Shown in pieces: positions 1 to 10,269 of a DNA stretch of 64,000 nt; within the stretch, counting starts at the first letter, position 1; each line of letters begins with the position of its first letter. Made by a program: the position numbers and the translations under genes. This stretch comes from Caprella mutica (lineage: Eukaryota; Arthropoda; Malacostraca; Amphipoda; Caprellidae): assembly GCA_947561585.1 (NCBI GenBank), contig CANNZV010000263.1:316464-380463 (forward strand), read 5' to 3'. Under the pieces are notes generated by a model. It saw nothing but the letters and a program-made list of their open reading frames with translations, did not search any database and was not told the DNA's origin.

Positions 1-413
1 TTTAATTTATTAATACGTAGCTAAACAAAAACTACTTTATAACTCTTAACATAGTTGGATAATTTTTCTTTCTAAACTTTATTAACACTCGAAAAAATAA
101 TATAACTTTAATCAGAGAACCGTTTGGAGGGAATGGTGAAATAGGTTGTGCGACTACCTCTCCTGTTTCGTTTTGTTAGGAGCAAATTGAAGAAAGGTAT
201 CAAAGTGTATTATATTGAAAGGAAGAAAATAAAATAGTATATCATCAATATGTTGAAATAAAGTTATTGATTTGTATTAGGTTAAAATAAATAAAGGAAA
301 AGTAAAATAAAGGATTGTGCATATTTTTACCCAATTATTATACATACCATTCAAATACTCTCCAATACTGTTTTGTAAATAGTTATGTTTGTTTTTACCT
401 AACTTTACCTTTC
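1..413. other. AT-rich sequence, nothing recognised
   Basis: No supported exon, repeat or RNA gene. Diverged versions of the downstream 61-bp unit (tttacc/ccgtat words) appear from about 330 on. Confidence 0.5.
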
Positions 414-872
414 TCCGTATCGATAAACTGTTTTGTGAACAGTTGCGTTTGTTCTTACCATACTTTACTATTCACCGTATTGATAATACTATTTAAAACA
501 CAATTGGGTTTGTTCTTAATCTACTTCACCATTCACCGTATTGATAATACTATTTAAAACACAATTGAGTTTGTTCTTAATCTACTTTACTATTCACCGT
601 ATTGATAATACTATTTAAAACACAATTGAGTTTGTTCTTAATCTACTTTACTATTCACCGTATTGATAATACTATTTAAAACACAATTGGGTTTGTTCTT
701 AATCTACTTTACCATTCACCGTATTGATAATACTATTTAAAACACAATTGGGTTTGTTCTTAATCTACTTTACCATTCACCGTATTGATAATACTATTTA
801 AAACACAATTGGGTTTGTTCTTAATCTACTTTACCATTCACCGTATTGACAATACTATTTAAAACACAGTTG
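414..872. repeat. 61-bp minisatellite, about 7 copies
   Basis: The word caccgtattgataatac recurs at exactly 61-bp spacing (starts near 474, 535, 596, 657, 718, 779 and 840). Copies differ by single bases (ttactattc versus ttaccattc; ttgagt versus ttgggt). The first copy and the copy after 840 are more diverged, as is usual at array edges. The unit length is not a multiple of three, so no long frame arises. Confidence 0.9.
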
Positions 873-1207
873 AGTATCTTCTTACCCGATTCGACCTCAA
901 TCTGCAAGCACCATTTGGTGTAGAGGTAAAGTTGTGTAACTCGTTACCCATATTTACCACTCACTGCATGTGCCGAACGATTGAATAACCTGCAAGGAGT
1001 TACTCAACTATACCGCTAACTAATAGTTATTTGGACGTGTGAGGTAAACTTGATTAAGTACATATAGGATTGTAGTTACCTGACTTTCCCTCTCTACCCT
1101 CCAATTATTGTCTGTTGTGAATATAAGGGGAAAAGGTGGCGTTGTGGGACTCTGAACTATTGTAATATGGATTATCTTTTTCATATTTACCAAGCTTATC
1201 ATTTTTT
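873..1207. other. Unassigned spacer
   Basis: Ordinary AT-rich DNA. Only short random open frames on both strands and no splice-flanked coding segment that I can support. Confidence 0.4.
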
Positions 1208-1560
1208 AACACTAGTTGCAGTTTTAGAGAATAACGCTAGAGTCATGCTCTCCAACTAAGAGGTTTTAGATTTTATTGGTATGTAGTATTAACATTCAAT
1301 AACCTTTTCCTTTTTATCTTCCGTCCGTGAATGCAGATACAGGTTCTTTTTTTTTTTTTCCTACAAATTTCTTGGTGAATGACTGCATATTCACGTATAG
1401 TAGCTTTTCTGCATCTCTGAGCGTTTGTACCGACAGGTGGTATGTGACATTGTTCAATGATCATTGTACCATTTTCTTTTCTGACTGCTACTTCGAGTTC
1501 CTTCCCATTTGACGTCAGCGATATGGCCTTTTATTACAAGCAGAGGTCAAACCTCCTATT
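1208..1560 (+). repeat. Dispersed repeat family R1, copy 1
   Basis: Shares an ordered set of words with 3,750-3,935, 26,285-26,465, 33,265-33,560 and a fragment near 47,805-47,875: ttgcagttttagag, gactgcat, gtagcttttctgcatc, ggtggtaggtgac, ttgacgtcagcgatatgg and a terminal gttaaacc-like word. The shared order across about 300 bp means a common mobile ancestor, probably the core of a non-autonomous element. No coding capacity is visible. Confidence 0.7.
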
Positions 1561-2011
1561 TCTGATAAGTTTTTAGTTACGGAAATTAATATAAATTGAA
1601 ATAGGTAGCAACTAGATTTAGGGGATCCCTATAAGATACGGCCGTGAGAGAGGCTCAATATGATCACCATTTATTTTTTAATGGTAAGACTGTGCTGCCT
1701 ATAGCATTTGATTTTAAATTAATCACAGTTGAAAAATCTAATTTGATTATAGAGTTAGGAATACTTTGATGAAATCTGTAATATATTAGCTAATCCTTTT
1801 TGTAACTTCCTCATAAATAGATGGTGGATGTAACCTACTTGGACAAGTTACAAATTATCGGACATTTCCAATTCTTTGGTCAAAATAGAATTTAACTTTA
1901 ATTATATACTTTTTCATGTAATATCAGAGATGAAAATCCGTCTGATATTTCGTAACTTACCCTATCCCAGAAAGTAATCGAGATCAAAGAGGTATTAGCA
2001 TGGGTTCTAGG
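1561..2011. other. Unassigned spacer
   Basis: AT-rich sequence with no supported feature; it may be the interior of an element ending in the phrase repeats at 2,012-2,160. Confidence 0.4.
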
Positions 2012-2160
2012 AAATTTCCACTGCGGAAAGTTCCACTGCGGAATAATCCACTGGGAAAATTCCACTGAGGAAAATTCCACTACGGAATATTCCACTAAGA
2101 AAAATTCCACCGCGGAAAGTTCCACTGGGAACATTCCACTGCGAAAAATTTCACTAAAGA
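2012..2160. repeat. Degenerate phrase repeat (ccactgcggaa type)
   Basis: About ten imperfect 12-16 bp units of the form ttccactgcggaaa, with variants ccgcgg, ctggga, ctacgg and ctgagg. The same kind of short imperfect phrase, with a different wording, ends several TIR elements here (23.7/24.9, 32.3/33.6 and 57.8/62.2 kb), so this is probably one end of an element whose partner end is not identified. Confidence 0.7.
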
Positions 2161-2868
2161 AAAAAAATATATTGTATTGCACATTTTTTATAGTGTTATT
2201 GGTTTAATAAAATGTTAAGTTAATGTCTTTATATAAATTATAAGTTTACATTGTTGATTTCATGAAAACGGACCATAAGGCTTCATAACACCGAAAATTA
2301 GCAAATATGACGAAATAGAGAAAAATTGAGAACCTAGGGAACGGTTCAGGCGCATCAGTCCTTATGAAAAATATCGATAATTTTATTTTTAAGCAGATTT
2401 GGAAGCTGTCTCTTCATGACTTTTTTTTATCAAAATTACATACGATCATACAAAAAGAAGGTGATAGATATGAAGATACTCATACAGGGTGTCTCAAAGA
2501 AACAGAACACAAGTTTAAGTTAGTATATTTCAAAAACTATTTTAGGTACATGCATCTTTCTCATTGTTGAACCCTTCTCCATTCACAGTTAAGTTTTCAT
2601 TAAGTTTTATTTATTTTTATGAATGTTATAAGGATTTTATTGATGGGTGGTGAAAATGGTTTTTGTGCGAATAGTTAGAAAACCTAAGAAATATTTCATA
2701 CATATATTTGTATATATGTTTGTTAATTATATTTTAAATATATAATTAATGTTTGGCATTTACCAATGGATGTGTAAATATCAAATGGAGGATTTTATGG
2801 AAAAAAATTTTAAAAGTCAATTTTTTAAGATTTTATAACTGTTTCAGTGAGGAATAATAATAATATTT
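2161..2868. other. Unassigned AT-rich spacer
   Basis: No supported exon, repeat array or RNA gene. Confidence 0.4.
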
Positions 2869-2869
2869 A

Positions 2870-3015
2870 ATAATCGGCCTAAGGAACTATGCCCCGCATT
2901 TGTGGTTATTGCACCCCCCGTTTCCACGAAATATTCATTTTGCCCCGAAATATGGTAATTTTGACTCGAAAATTGGTTAATATGCTCCCTAGTGGTTATT
3001 GAACCCCAATTATCT
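2870..3015. repeat. Degenerate phrase repeat (ttattgcacccc / tgccccg type)
   Basis: Irregular recurrences of ggttattgcacccc, ttttgccccgaaatatgg, ttgactcgaaaattgg and gttattgaacccc. This is built like the phrase repeats at element ends elsewhere in the window. A related pair of ends (tatgccccgc ... gcggggtata) lies at 12,608-12,800. Confidence 0.55.
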
Positions 3016-3154
3016 ATTTCACGTTTTCTTGAATCACTATTTATCGTTTTCTTACCAATTGAGGGCATACTAAGATAAATAGAAATTAAATTTTATTTAG
3101 AAAGTGCAAGACTTATGTTTTTAAAACATAGGCGAGATGATTTTAAAGCATATT

Positions 3155-3402
3155 GTCGCTTGTTTGCGAGAACAGTGACACAACTCAAAATTAGCTATTT
3201 TCCTGGTAAAGCATTTAGATACCTGTAATGTACGTACATTTAATGTATACTCGTTTAGTACTCAGCCTCTCTAGTGATCAATTTTTAAGATACAATTCTG
3301 CAACTTGCACCAAAATAATCAGCATTTTAAAATGAATTTGTCAATAGAGATAACTCAAAAACTCGATTTTTTGAGTTATGACGTTGTTTTCGCAAACATG
3401 CG
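3155..3402. mobile_element. Short foldback (MITE-like) element
   Basis: Imperfect terminal inverted repeat: cttgtttgcgagaacagtg...caactcaaaa at about 3,155-3,192 is matched in reverse complement by ttgagttatgacgttgttttcgcaaacatgcg at about 3,370-3,405. Total about 250 bp, with no coding sequence. Target-site duplication not resolved. Confidence 0.6.
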
Positions 3403-3749
3403 TTATATAAATAAGTATTTTTTATTTCAATAGAATTATCTATAATTTAGTTATTATGATATCAATTTTTAAAATCAGATATCTTGTTCATACCGTTCTA
3501 ATGTTTTTTCTCTGTAGAATTCAAATAGTAATTACACTTGATTGAGCTATATATAACTCCCATCAATTAGTTTTGCAAATAGATCACTACTGATTAGGGT
3601 TGTGACTATAAGCGCTTAAACTTTGAAGGATGAAAGCGCTTAAAATATGCTCTATAAGCTCAAAATAATATATGTAGGATCGTAGATTTCATTTACTATC
3701 ACCTCTAAATTTTCCTCTTCCATCCTTGAGAGCAGTCACTGGTGCTTGT

Positions 3750-3935
3750 GTCCCTTTTCGTCACATTCATTGGTAGCTGGTAAGTGACTGTATACATGGA
3801 GTAGCTTTTCTACATCCATGAGCTTGTCACCGAATGGTGGTAGGTGACTTTGTTCATCGAGCCACTCTCCAGTTTGACTACTTCTTCTTGGTTCATTGTA
3901 TTTACTTTACTGTTTGACGTCAGCGATATAACTTA
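3750..3935 (+). repeat. Dispersed repeat family R1, copy 2
   Basis: Contains the family words gtagcttttctacatcc, atgagcttgtcaccga, ggtggtaggtgactttgttc and tttgacgtcagcgata in the same order as copy 1. Only the right-hand part of the family is clear here. Confidence 0.7.
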
Positions 3936-3962
3936 TATGACCACACCTAAATTAAATAAGTA

Positions 3963-4378
3963 GGGTAGACTGGGGCAACGCGCCCACTCTGCCAAATTTT
4001 AAAATTGCTGTGGTATTCGTATTAGCAGTTATAACTTGCTTGTTGCAGTATCTGGCAACCCCTTAGGTGCGTAAACGTCAGGTCAAACACAGCTCGAAGT
4101 GTATTATGCATCATAAAACAATTTTGTGATTTCAAACTAATTTTTAATGTTTTTTAAAACTTGTGCACTGCCTTTCACCTATCATAAGTGAATCCGAATT
4201 CGATATTGAACGGTAGTGCAACCATTTGTTGACCTTTTGAGACTAAAATCATGAAAATATCCCTGTTTGTTTAGTTATTACAACACTTTTGAGGCAAAGC
4301 GCCCATCCTGAGCTGGGCAAGGAGCCTAAAGTAGGCGCTTTGCCCCATTTGAGTGGGCGCTTTGCCCTGGTAAATTAA
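3963..4378. mobile_element. MITE-like element with GGGGCAAMGCGCCC ends
   Basis: The left end reads gactggggcaacgcgcccac. The right end, read in reverse complement, gives cagggcaaagcgcccactc. Further copies of the word lie inside (gaggcaaagcgcccatcc; ggcgctttgcccc). Size about 415 bp, no open frame. It directly abuts the palindrome at 4,413. Confidence 0.6.
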
Positions 4379-4412
4379 ATACTACTTCAGTTGAACTAGA
4401 AAACGCTTTTCT

Positions 4413-4838
4413 TCATATATATGTTTACTTTCGGGATTTGAAAATGGTACGTAACTAATAAAAAACTAAATCAATGTTTTTATGAAAAAAAAACGTGGTG
4501 AAGCAATGGAGTGAGGTAGGACTCCACCAAGGCAACACGTCGCATGCGATTCGACTAGTTTGTACAAAAATCTTGCATGAAATGCAACATAAGTTGAATG
4601 TTGTTGTCGCAGGCAACAACTACAACAAAAATGTTGCCTGCAATTCAACGTATGTTGAATTCCATGCAACATTTTTGTTGAAAAATGGTCGAATCGCATG
4701 CGACGTGTTGCTGTGTTGCCTTGGTGGAGTCCCACCTCACTCCATTGCTTCACTTCGTTTTTTTTCCATGAAAACATTGATTTAGTTTTTTATTAGTTAC
4801 GTACCATTGTCAAATTCTGAAAGTAAACATATATATGA
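4413..4838. mobile_element. Near-perfect palindromic (foldback) element
   Basis: Arms of about 145 bp: left from tcatatatatgtttactttc (4,413), through ggtacgtaactaataaaaaac and gaagcaatggagtgaggtag, to gcatgcgattcgac (about 4,557); right is the reverse complement, ending at 4,838. The arms differ by only a few bases. The roughly 130 bp centre holds smaller inverted words (gcaacat / atgttgc). The open frames read through both arms on both strands are mirror images and not genes. Confidence 0.85.
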
Positions 4839-6061
4839 TTCCAAAGCTCTTACTTCTGGAACTCCTAAATTAAGGAGATTTGTTACTAGTCTTATATTTT
4901 TCTCCGTGATAGTAACTGATGAGATCGAAACATCTGCTGCACTGGCAAATATGAGTACCAATAACAGTAGGTACACAAGAAGGAGTTAACCTTTTGTCTT
5001 CAGGAAGAAATTGATGGAAATGACGCAGAAGCAAATATCTCCCTCACTATGACTTAGCATCCGGCCAACAATCATTGAGATACTAGTGATTGTATCATGT
5101 CTAACAAATTATGCGACGTGTTATTTGTTAAATAAATAGTAGAAAAGATCCTAGGCAATAAAAACCTACTGTATGTATATTATACATAGTGTATTGCACG
5201 GTACTAGTATTCAACTGAGGGAATTAGAAATATCAAAAATAAATTCAATGAAATTTTATAAGTGGATTTGTTTTTTTGAAAATAATTTATAAATTTGAAA
5301 AGCTTAAAAATACTGAAAATTCAATTATTGATGATTTTCGTCTTCAGTGACTTTTCCTCTGACAGTACTTTTTTTATTGATGTAGCACAATAATCATATG
5401 ACTGGACAAATAGAAACACTGATAAAACGTGATTAATAAATCGCTTCCTATAGTCTAATGCAAGCAATTCTAATTTGCAAGTGAAAATACTTGAAATCAC
5501 AAATAATTGGAAGTAAACGTACGTCGCTTCTTCCTCTACATTCATCTAATTTTCTTAACATCTTACTTCTGGGTTTGATTATCACTTAATCTAATTTAAT
5601 AAACGTAATCATAGTATTATTTAATAAGTTGTATTCATTTAATTTCTAGCAATTTTCGAGTAGTTTGTTTCGAAAGTTATATTATTTTAAATATGTAGTT
5701 TCGTTGTGTAAAAACATCCCTGTTGATAACATTTGACCATCACGTCACAGTCTGAAATCAAAGAGTAGGCAGCTACAATGAAAGGCGATTGATATTTCGC
5801 ATCCTAAACTTTTCGGCTTAGGAAGTATGTCGTGAAGAGCACACAGCGTTGCTAATTATCAATTAATTATTCATGACTAACAAAATAATAAATTTGAGGA
5901 TAAGAATTATACGTAATAAGCTTAAGTGAGAATATATTCCAAGTACAAAAGAGAAAAATCTATTAGCTACAAGATACTTCCGTTTAAACAAAATATTACC
6001 ACTTGATACAACAGAAAATAAATAGCTAAATAAATAAAATACAAATAGCTTATCATTAGCT
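4839..6061. other. Unassigned AT-rich spacer
   Basis: No supported exon, array or RNA gene over about 1.2 kb. Scattered short open frames only. Confidence 0.4.
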
Positions 6062-6325
6062 ATTTTAAAAAAACTTTAGCTGAATAGTAGTTTGGTGACC
6101 GTAACAACAAGAGTAGATACAATAAACAAAAGTAAATAATAAATAACATCCATAGAAAAAAAAAATAGCTTATCATTAGCCATTCTAAAAAAAGTAGTTT
6201 GGTGACCGTAACAAAAAGAGTAAATAAAATAAACAAAAGTATGGATGTTATTTATTATTTACTTTTGTTAATTGTTTTTATCACCAAACTACTATTCAGC
6301 TAAAGTTTGTTTTTTAAATAGCATT
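6062..6325. repeat. Inverted repeat around 6.2 kb
   Basis: tttagctgaatagtagtttggtg ... aataataaataacatccata (about 6,072-6,155) is matched in reverse complement by tatggatgttatttatt ... ccaaactactattcagctaaag (about 6,239-6,307). A second partial direct copy of the left arm (gtagtttggtgaccgtaac) lies at 6,190. Likely a small foldback element lying just downstream of the chromobox gene's 3' end. Confidence 0.65.
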
Positions 6326-6570
6326 AGCTGAATAGTTGTTAGGTAATACATAATAGCTAGATATAATTTTAAACAGTGATTTAACACCATAATATGATGA
6401 AGGGATTATTGATGACCTGAATAGTAAGTAGCTCATCAAATAATAGTTTAGTAGTCATTACAATCCCCGTACATTTTATTTCTCGAGTACCTGAGACGTG
6501 TACTTATTTGAATCACCTTGTACTTTCTCAGAGGTCTCCCAGAGTCTTTTCTCAACCTCTCAGCAATAAC

Positions 6571-6576
6571 TTTATT
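6571..6576 (-). promoter_or_regulatory. Canonical polyadenylation signal AATAAA
   Basis: AATAAA on the minus strand begins immediately after the TAG stop of the acidic exon (stop at 6,577-6,579). The abutting position supports this as the 3' end of a minus-strand transcript. Confidence 0.55.
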
Positions 6577-7185
6577 CTATATTTTAGAACCTGGAGGCAG
6601 CATATCTTCAAATATAGATACGAGCAAATTAGTCTCAGCATTCTTGAATTTCGATGTTCTTCGAAGTGAGAAGCCACTATCTTCATCATCATGCATTGAG
6701 GTTGTAGAAACAGTAATACCTTCACTTAGTGAATTCTCACCTCGAGGAGGTATAACTTCCTCTTCTGAATCCCAATCTTCATCTATACCTTTCCATTCAT
6801 CTTTTTCATTTTCTTCATATGTACATTCAGTAACAGAAGGGACAGCTTCACATTCATCTTGCTCACAGACTGTCGCGAGATTTTCATTCTTCTTGGAACA
6901 TCCAACCTTTCTTTTTTTCTTTCTTGGAGGAGTTTCTTCTTCAGAACTTTCCCATTCCTGCTCATCTTTACCTTCATCATCCGATAAAAGTACCCTTTTG
7001 TGGAATTTTTTGTTACTGATTATTATTTTGGACTCATTTATGTTTACCAGATCATCGCCTTGCTCAGTATCAGTAGTTATTATCTCGTCTATTCCCAAGT
7101 CATCGTTCTCGTTTTCCACTGAGCACTCTCCTTCTTGATGAGAGAGTGTTCTAGCATCTAGATTCTCATTGGTAGGTTGTTGTCC
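6577..7185 (-). CDS. Acidic, serine-rich terminal exon with SV40-type basic NLS
   Basis: A minus-strand frame of about 200 codons with no internal Met at its beginning, so probably the last exon of a spliced gene. The composition is non-random: Asp/Glu runs (SDDEGKDEQEWESSEEE, EDWDSEEEV) surround a strong basic cluster PPRKKKRKVG, close to the classical monopartite nuclear import signal, and it ends DMLPPGSKI then TAG with AATAAA adjoining. No enzymatic domain is recognised. A phase-0 acceptor (ctactataag, exon start 7,185) would join it in frame to exon 4 of the chromobox gene (end 8,304) or to the 87-nt exon (end 7,355). Phase-1 acceptors at about 7,155 and 7,122 are alternatives. It could be a long-isoform C-terminus of the chromobox protein or a separate nuclear protein. 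Coding status is fairly sure, the joining is not. Confidence 0.6.
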   Translation of the reverse strand, partial: GQQPTNENLDARTLSHQEGECSVENENDDLGIDEIITTDTEQGDDLVNINESKIIISNKKFHKRVLLSDDEGKDEQEWESSEEETPPRKKKRKVGCSKKNENLATVCEQDECEAVPSVTECTYEENEKDEWKGIDEDWDSEEEVIPPRGENSLSEGITVSTTSMHDDEDSGFSLRRTSKFKNAETNLLVSIFEDMLPPGSKI

Positions 7186-7229
7186 CTTATAGTAGATGAA
7201 GCCAGTTGAATTTCATCACAGTTATCGAT
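7158..7229 (-). CDS. Chromobox gene, short terminal coding exon
   Basis: Strong acceptor gtactttctttag. The phase-0 frame encodes IDNCDEIQLASSTIRDNN, then LPMRI and TAG at 7,158-7,160. It joins in frame to exon 8,304 or to exon 7,355. It overlaps the long acidic exon in another frame, so the two acceptors 44 nt apart (7,229 and 7,185) would give different C-termini. Confidence 0.5.
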   Translation of the reverse strand: MDNCDEIQLASSTIRDNNLPMRI

Positions 7230-9703
7230 CTAAAGAAAGTACAAAAAAATAATCAAATAAAATAGCTACTAAACAGACGCTAATAAATGGAAAAAATTAA
7301 CTTCAGAAGCTACAATATGGTTAGTAAATGTAGCTATGTGAATGAAATACTCACTTCCATAATATATGGTTCCATTCCATATCCAGTTGGATCCAGTGTC
7401 ATAGCAACAGATGAAACTGGTTGATGGCATCAATTTTGCACCTAGAAGAAATGATTACTTGATTAAAAGATTAAATAATTAAAAACTTGAGAGCGTCACA
7501 GATCTATTCATAAGATCACAAAACATTTAGGAAAAAAAGGAGGAAGAGAGATCAAATAGACTATTATTATAGCTAGCTACATGGGATACAGTAGATGTCC
7601 TACTCACTACAAGGTGTTTCAAAAGACATGAAAAGATTAAAGTCTCATAGAAGAGGGGACTGTAAAAGTACACTCCATGCACTACGTCGACTACTCGGAT
7701 AGCACAAGTACCAAACCATGTCGACCTCGACCCAGAGCATGAATAGCAACAAGAGGCATCTACGGAAAAGGAATATATATATAGCTACACAGTACATCAC
7801 CCATAGATGCAGAAAGAAGAATAAGAAGTAGAGGAAATACACAAATGTATACTGAATCATAAGAACATCAAATTACTCAAACAACATAGCTAATACAATG
7901 GAACAAAAAGGCATACTTCATGATAATGAGAGTAAAGGCTGGAATAAATAATCTAACCTCGTAGAGATAAAATAGAAAGAAAAAATCCATTTAACTGACT
8001 TAGCTCCCAATTATCTAGAATATTGTTGTCAGCAATATTTTATCTGTCAGAGACTAGACACACTACAAGCCTAACTGACAGATAGCTAGATAAAAAAACA
8101 CATTAAAATATCATAATCTAATGACTTATCATACTAATTTTTTTACTTCCAATCAAAACTGATTACAAATTAAGGTGGATTATATGAACAAGATCAACTG
8201 AGGAGGCAAAATCAAATAAATTGAGTACCAGAGAACACTGAATGACCTGAAATTTACTCACATTTTTTAAATCATTATTTCTACACAATATTGTTCTACT
8301 CACCTCGATTGCATTTTGCAGTAGTTCTCCATTGTCAGACCAGCTGACATCTTGCAGTACATAGTAGCAAACAGGAATTGTGTTTATGTTTGTGTCCACA
8401 ACAGAAGTGACAACGTTGGTGGGTTTGAAGGACTCATAATGATCTTGTGAGGTTACATGTAGAGGAGAAACTCTGGGCCTAGTGACAACAACAGAAGCGT
8501 CCATGTTGGAGCTTTCAACAAGGTTAGTGTTGTTAACAGCTGAATAAATAGAATTAAAGTCATCTAGAGGACCATGAGTTGCAGTACTGTCAGCATTAAG
8601 AATTACACTTGTTGGAGCATCCTCCTCATTCTTCTTTATTGGTGCTTTTTTAGTGCTATTGAGAAAAATAAATAAAATAAAATAATTAACAAACTAGATA
8701 TAGCTACCATCAAGTAGCTAAATATATAATCAAATATCATCAACACTCTAGACACATACGTGTTGAAATCATCAATAAGATTTTTATCCAAGATATTTCT
8801 TGATGGCTCCCATGTATTATGTCTGAAATAAATATGAGAAGCTTATGGAGTAGATCAGACAATATTCTCATTGTCACATACAAAATTTAAAGATTAGCTA
8901 CTAGCTATAATCAAATGAAGTTTTATTCAAATATGCTTTAGAGAGAAGCTGTTCACTAGTATTAAAATGACAGGAGCAAAATTATGAAGAAAATTAAAAA
9001 GCCAATTCTGTATAAATTTCAATAGGTAGCTAGCTAAACAAAAATGATATTTTTTTTGTTCTCAACAAACCTATCTAAATAGCTAGCATGAGAGAGATTA
9101 AGTTGATTAATACTCACTCATCAGACCATCCACTCCATTTTAAGAGATATTCAATCCGACCCTGCAGAAAATGTTATATCTTAATTAATAAAAGTGACTT
9201 TGGAGGAAAATGTTATAGCTATCTTAATTTGTTAAAACCTAATTAGCTACTGCAGTAAGTAGCTACAAAATTGTATTTCTTTAGTCCTATATGTAGCTAG
9301 CTAGTAGCTATAAAAAATAATTATTCATAATCTAGTTATGCCTAAAAAAGACTAGCTACATATCCTTAAATATATAATTATATATTAGCTATGAGTATTC
9401 AATAAATAGTAGCTAGCTATGAATTTCTTAAAATTTTAATTGTACAAAATATCTGGAAATATAGCTAGCTAATAGCCATATAGCAAATATATTAATAGTT
9501 AATAAATTTTTGAAAGAAGGACAAATTGCAATAGCTATTTAGTTTCCATAAGCTACTTAATGATAGGTAGCTATATAGTACATTAATTACCTTTAGTTTC
9601 CTCTTTTTAAGAATATTCTCTGCAATGTAGACACTTGAATCATCCATAGCTACCTTATATGATTTTAATGAGTGAATGTCATTATATAGATAACTAGTGG
9701 TAT
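7158..9703 (-). CDS. Chromobox-like (CBX/Polycomb-HP1 family) gene, 5' incomplete
   Basis: Reads histone methyl-lysine marks in chromatin, judging by its chromodomain (family knowledge). Exons on the minus strand: 9,703-9,591; 9,161-9,118; 8,822-8,760; 8,655-8,304; optional 7,441-7,355; 7,229-7,158. All junctions are GT-AG and phases agree (0, 2, 2, 0). The joined chromodomain runs VYIAENILKK ... [21 protein letters not shown] ... NILDKNLIDDF. The aromatic cage positions Y, W and W are present, and NILDxxLIxxF resembles Polycomb-type CBX more than HP1, while SDEHNTWEP resembles HP1. No chromoshadow domain is visible and no clear Polycomb C-box. The first exon listed is open to its 5' edge and starts in phase 1, so an upstream exon should exist; Met at codon 19 of that exon is an alternative start. 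The short C-terminus ends NNLPMRI-stop. Confidence 0.85.
7355..7441 (-). CDS. Chromobox gene, optional 87-nt exon with early TGA
   Basis: Good acceptor (catttcttctag) and donor (GAA|GTGAGT), 29 codons, phase 0 on both sides, so it can be skipped without a frameshift. In the gene's frame the fourth codon is TGA, after which the frame is open and protein-like (VSSVAMTLDPTGYGMEPYIME). Inclusion would truncate the protein, or an internal ATG could serve as a start. It reads like a cassette ('poison') exon. Confidence 0.4.
7442..8303 (-). other. Intron of the chromobox gene, with an open stretch near 7.6-7.75 kb
   Basis: Mostly AT-rich. Minus-strand 7,750-7,580 is richer in GC and CpG (gtcgaggtcgac, agtcgacgtagtg) and one frame stays open for over 50 codons, but I see no matching pair of splice sites. 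No assignment. Confidence 0.35.
8304..8655 (-). CDS. Chromobox gene, linker exon
   Basis: Acceptor tttctcaatag, donor TCGAG|GTGAGT. 117 codons. It begins with a basic patch TKKAPIKKNEED, then a low-complexity Ser/Thr/Val/Asn linker with RPRVSPLH, and ends VLQDVSWSDNGELLQNAIE. No second domain recognised. Confidence 0.75.
8760..8822 (-). CDS. Chromobox gene, exon with end of chromodomain
   Basis: Acceptor tatttcag, donor AACAC|GTATGT. It encodes HNTWEPSRNILDKNLIDDFN, the last strand and C-terminal helix of the chromodomain. Confidence 0.85.
9118..9161 (-). CDS. Chromobox gene, exon with chromodomain core
   Basis: Acceptor tttctgcag, donor GATGA|GTGAGT. It encodes [15 protein letters not shown], the signature core of the chromodomain with both tryptophans. 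Confidence 0.85.
9591..9703 (-). CDS. Chromobox gene, exon with start of chromodomain
   Basis: Acceptor tattttcag, donor AAAG|GTAATT. 37 codons, phase 1 in and 0 out. It encodes an N-terminal stretch, then MDDSSVYIAENILKKRKLK, the first strand of the chromodomain including the first cage aromatic. Confidence 0.8.
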
Positions 9704-10269
9704 CTGAAAATAAAATTATTACTTTAATATAGAATTAAAATGAAGTCAGAAATGAGACATTCACTGACTGCCATTCAACAATAGTTATTTCCAATGTCAA
9801 AAACACCTAGAAATAAAAAGATGTTCTATAAAGCATCACATAGCCCAGTTTATATTTGGTGCACAGTGCACTGAACTGAACTCCTCTGACTTTTTCAAAA
9901 ATCTAAGAAATAGCTGCCAACAATTTTCATCAATTTGTCTAGTCCTCCAACATTTTTCCAGTTTCCCCTCCCAAAATTAATGGTAATATAGGAATTAATA
10001 GGCTAATAGCTTAATATCCGCCGATATTGCAGGAATTTTTTATAAGAGAAATTGAATATCTCCCGATATATCATTGGAATTTACCACCAAATACAATCTG
10101 GCACATAGCTATGTTACTTATCACTATCAAGGACACTGAAAATATATATACAGTAATATACTTTAATACTTACTAACTATAAAACTAATAGCTATGAAAA
10201 GTCAATTTTTATTCCTTTTGAAGGTTCTTGAAGAACACTTTACAAGATTGTACAGGCACAGGCTGGCAA

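Noticed and set aside
4466..4785. Two mirrored frames of about 100 residues
   Set aside because: They lie in the arms of the palindromic element and mirror one another.
6518..7138. Ser-rich plus-strand frame
   Set aside because: Antisense shadow of the acidic minus-strand exon, whose stop abuts AATAAA.
7580..7750. Extra exon between chromobox exons
   Set aside because: Open and GC-richer, but no convincing acceptor/donor pair in a compatible phase.
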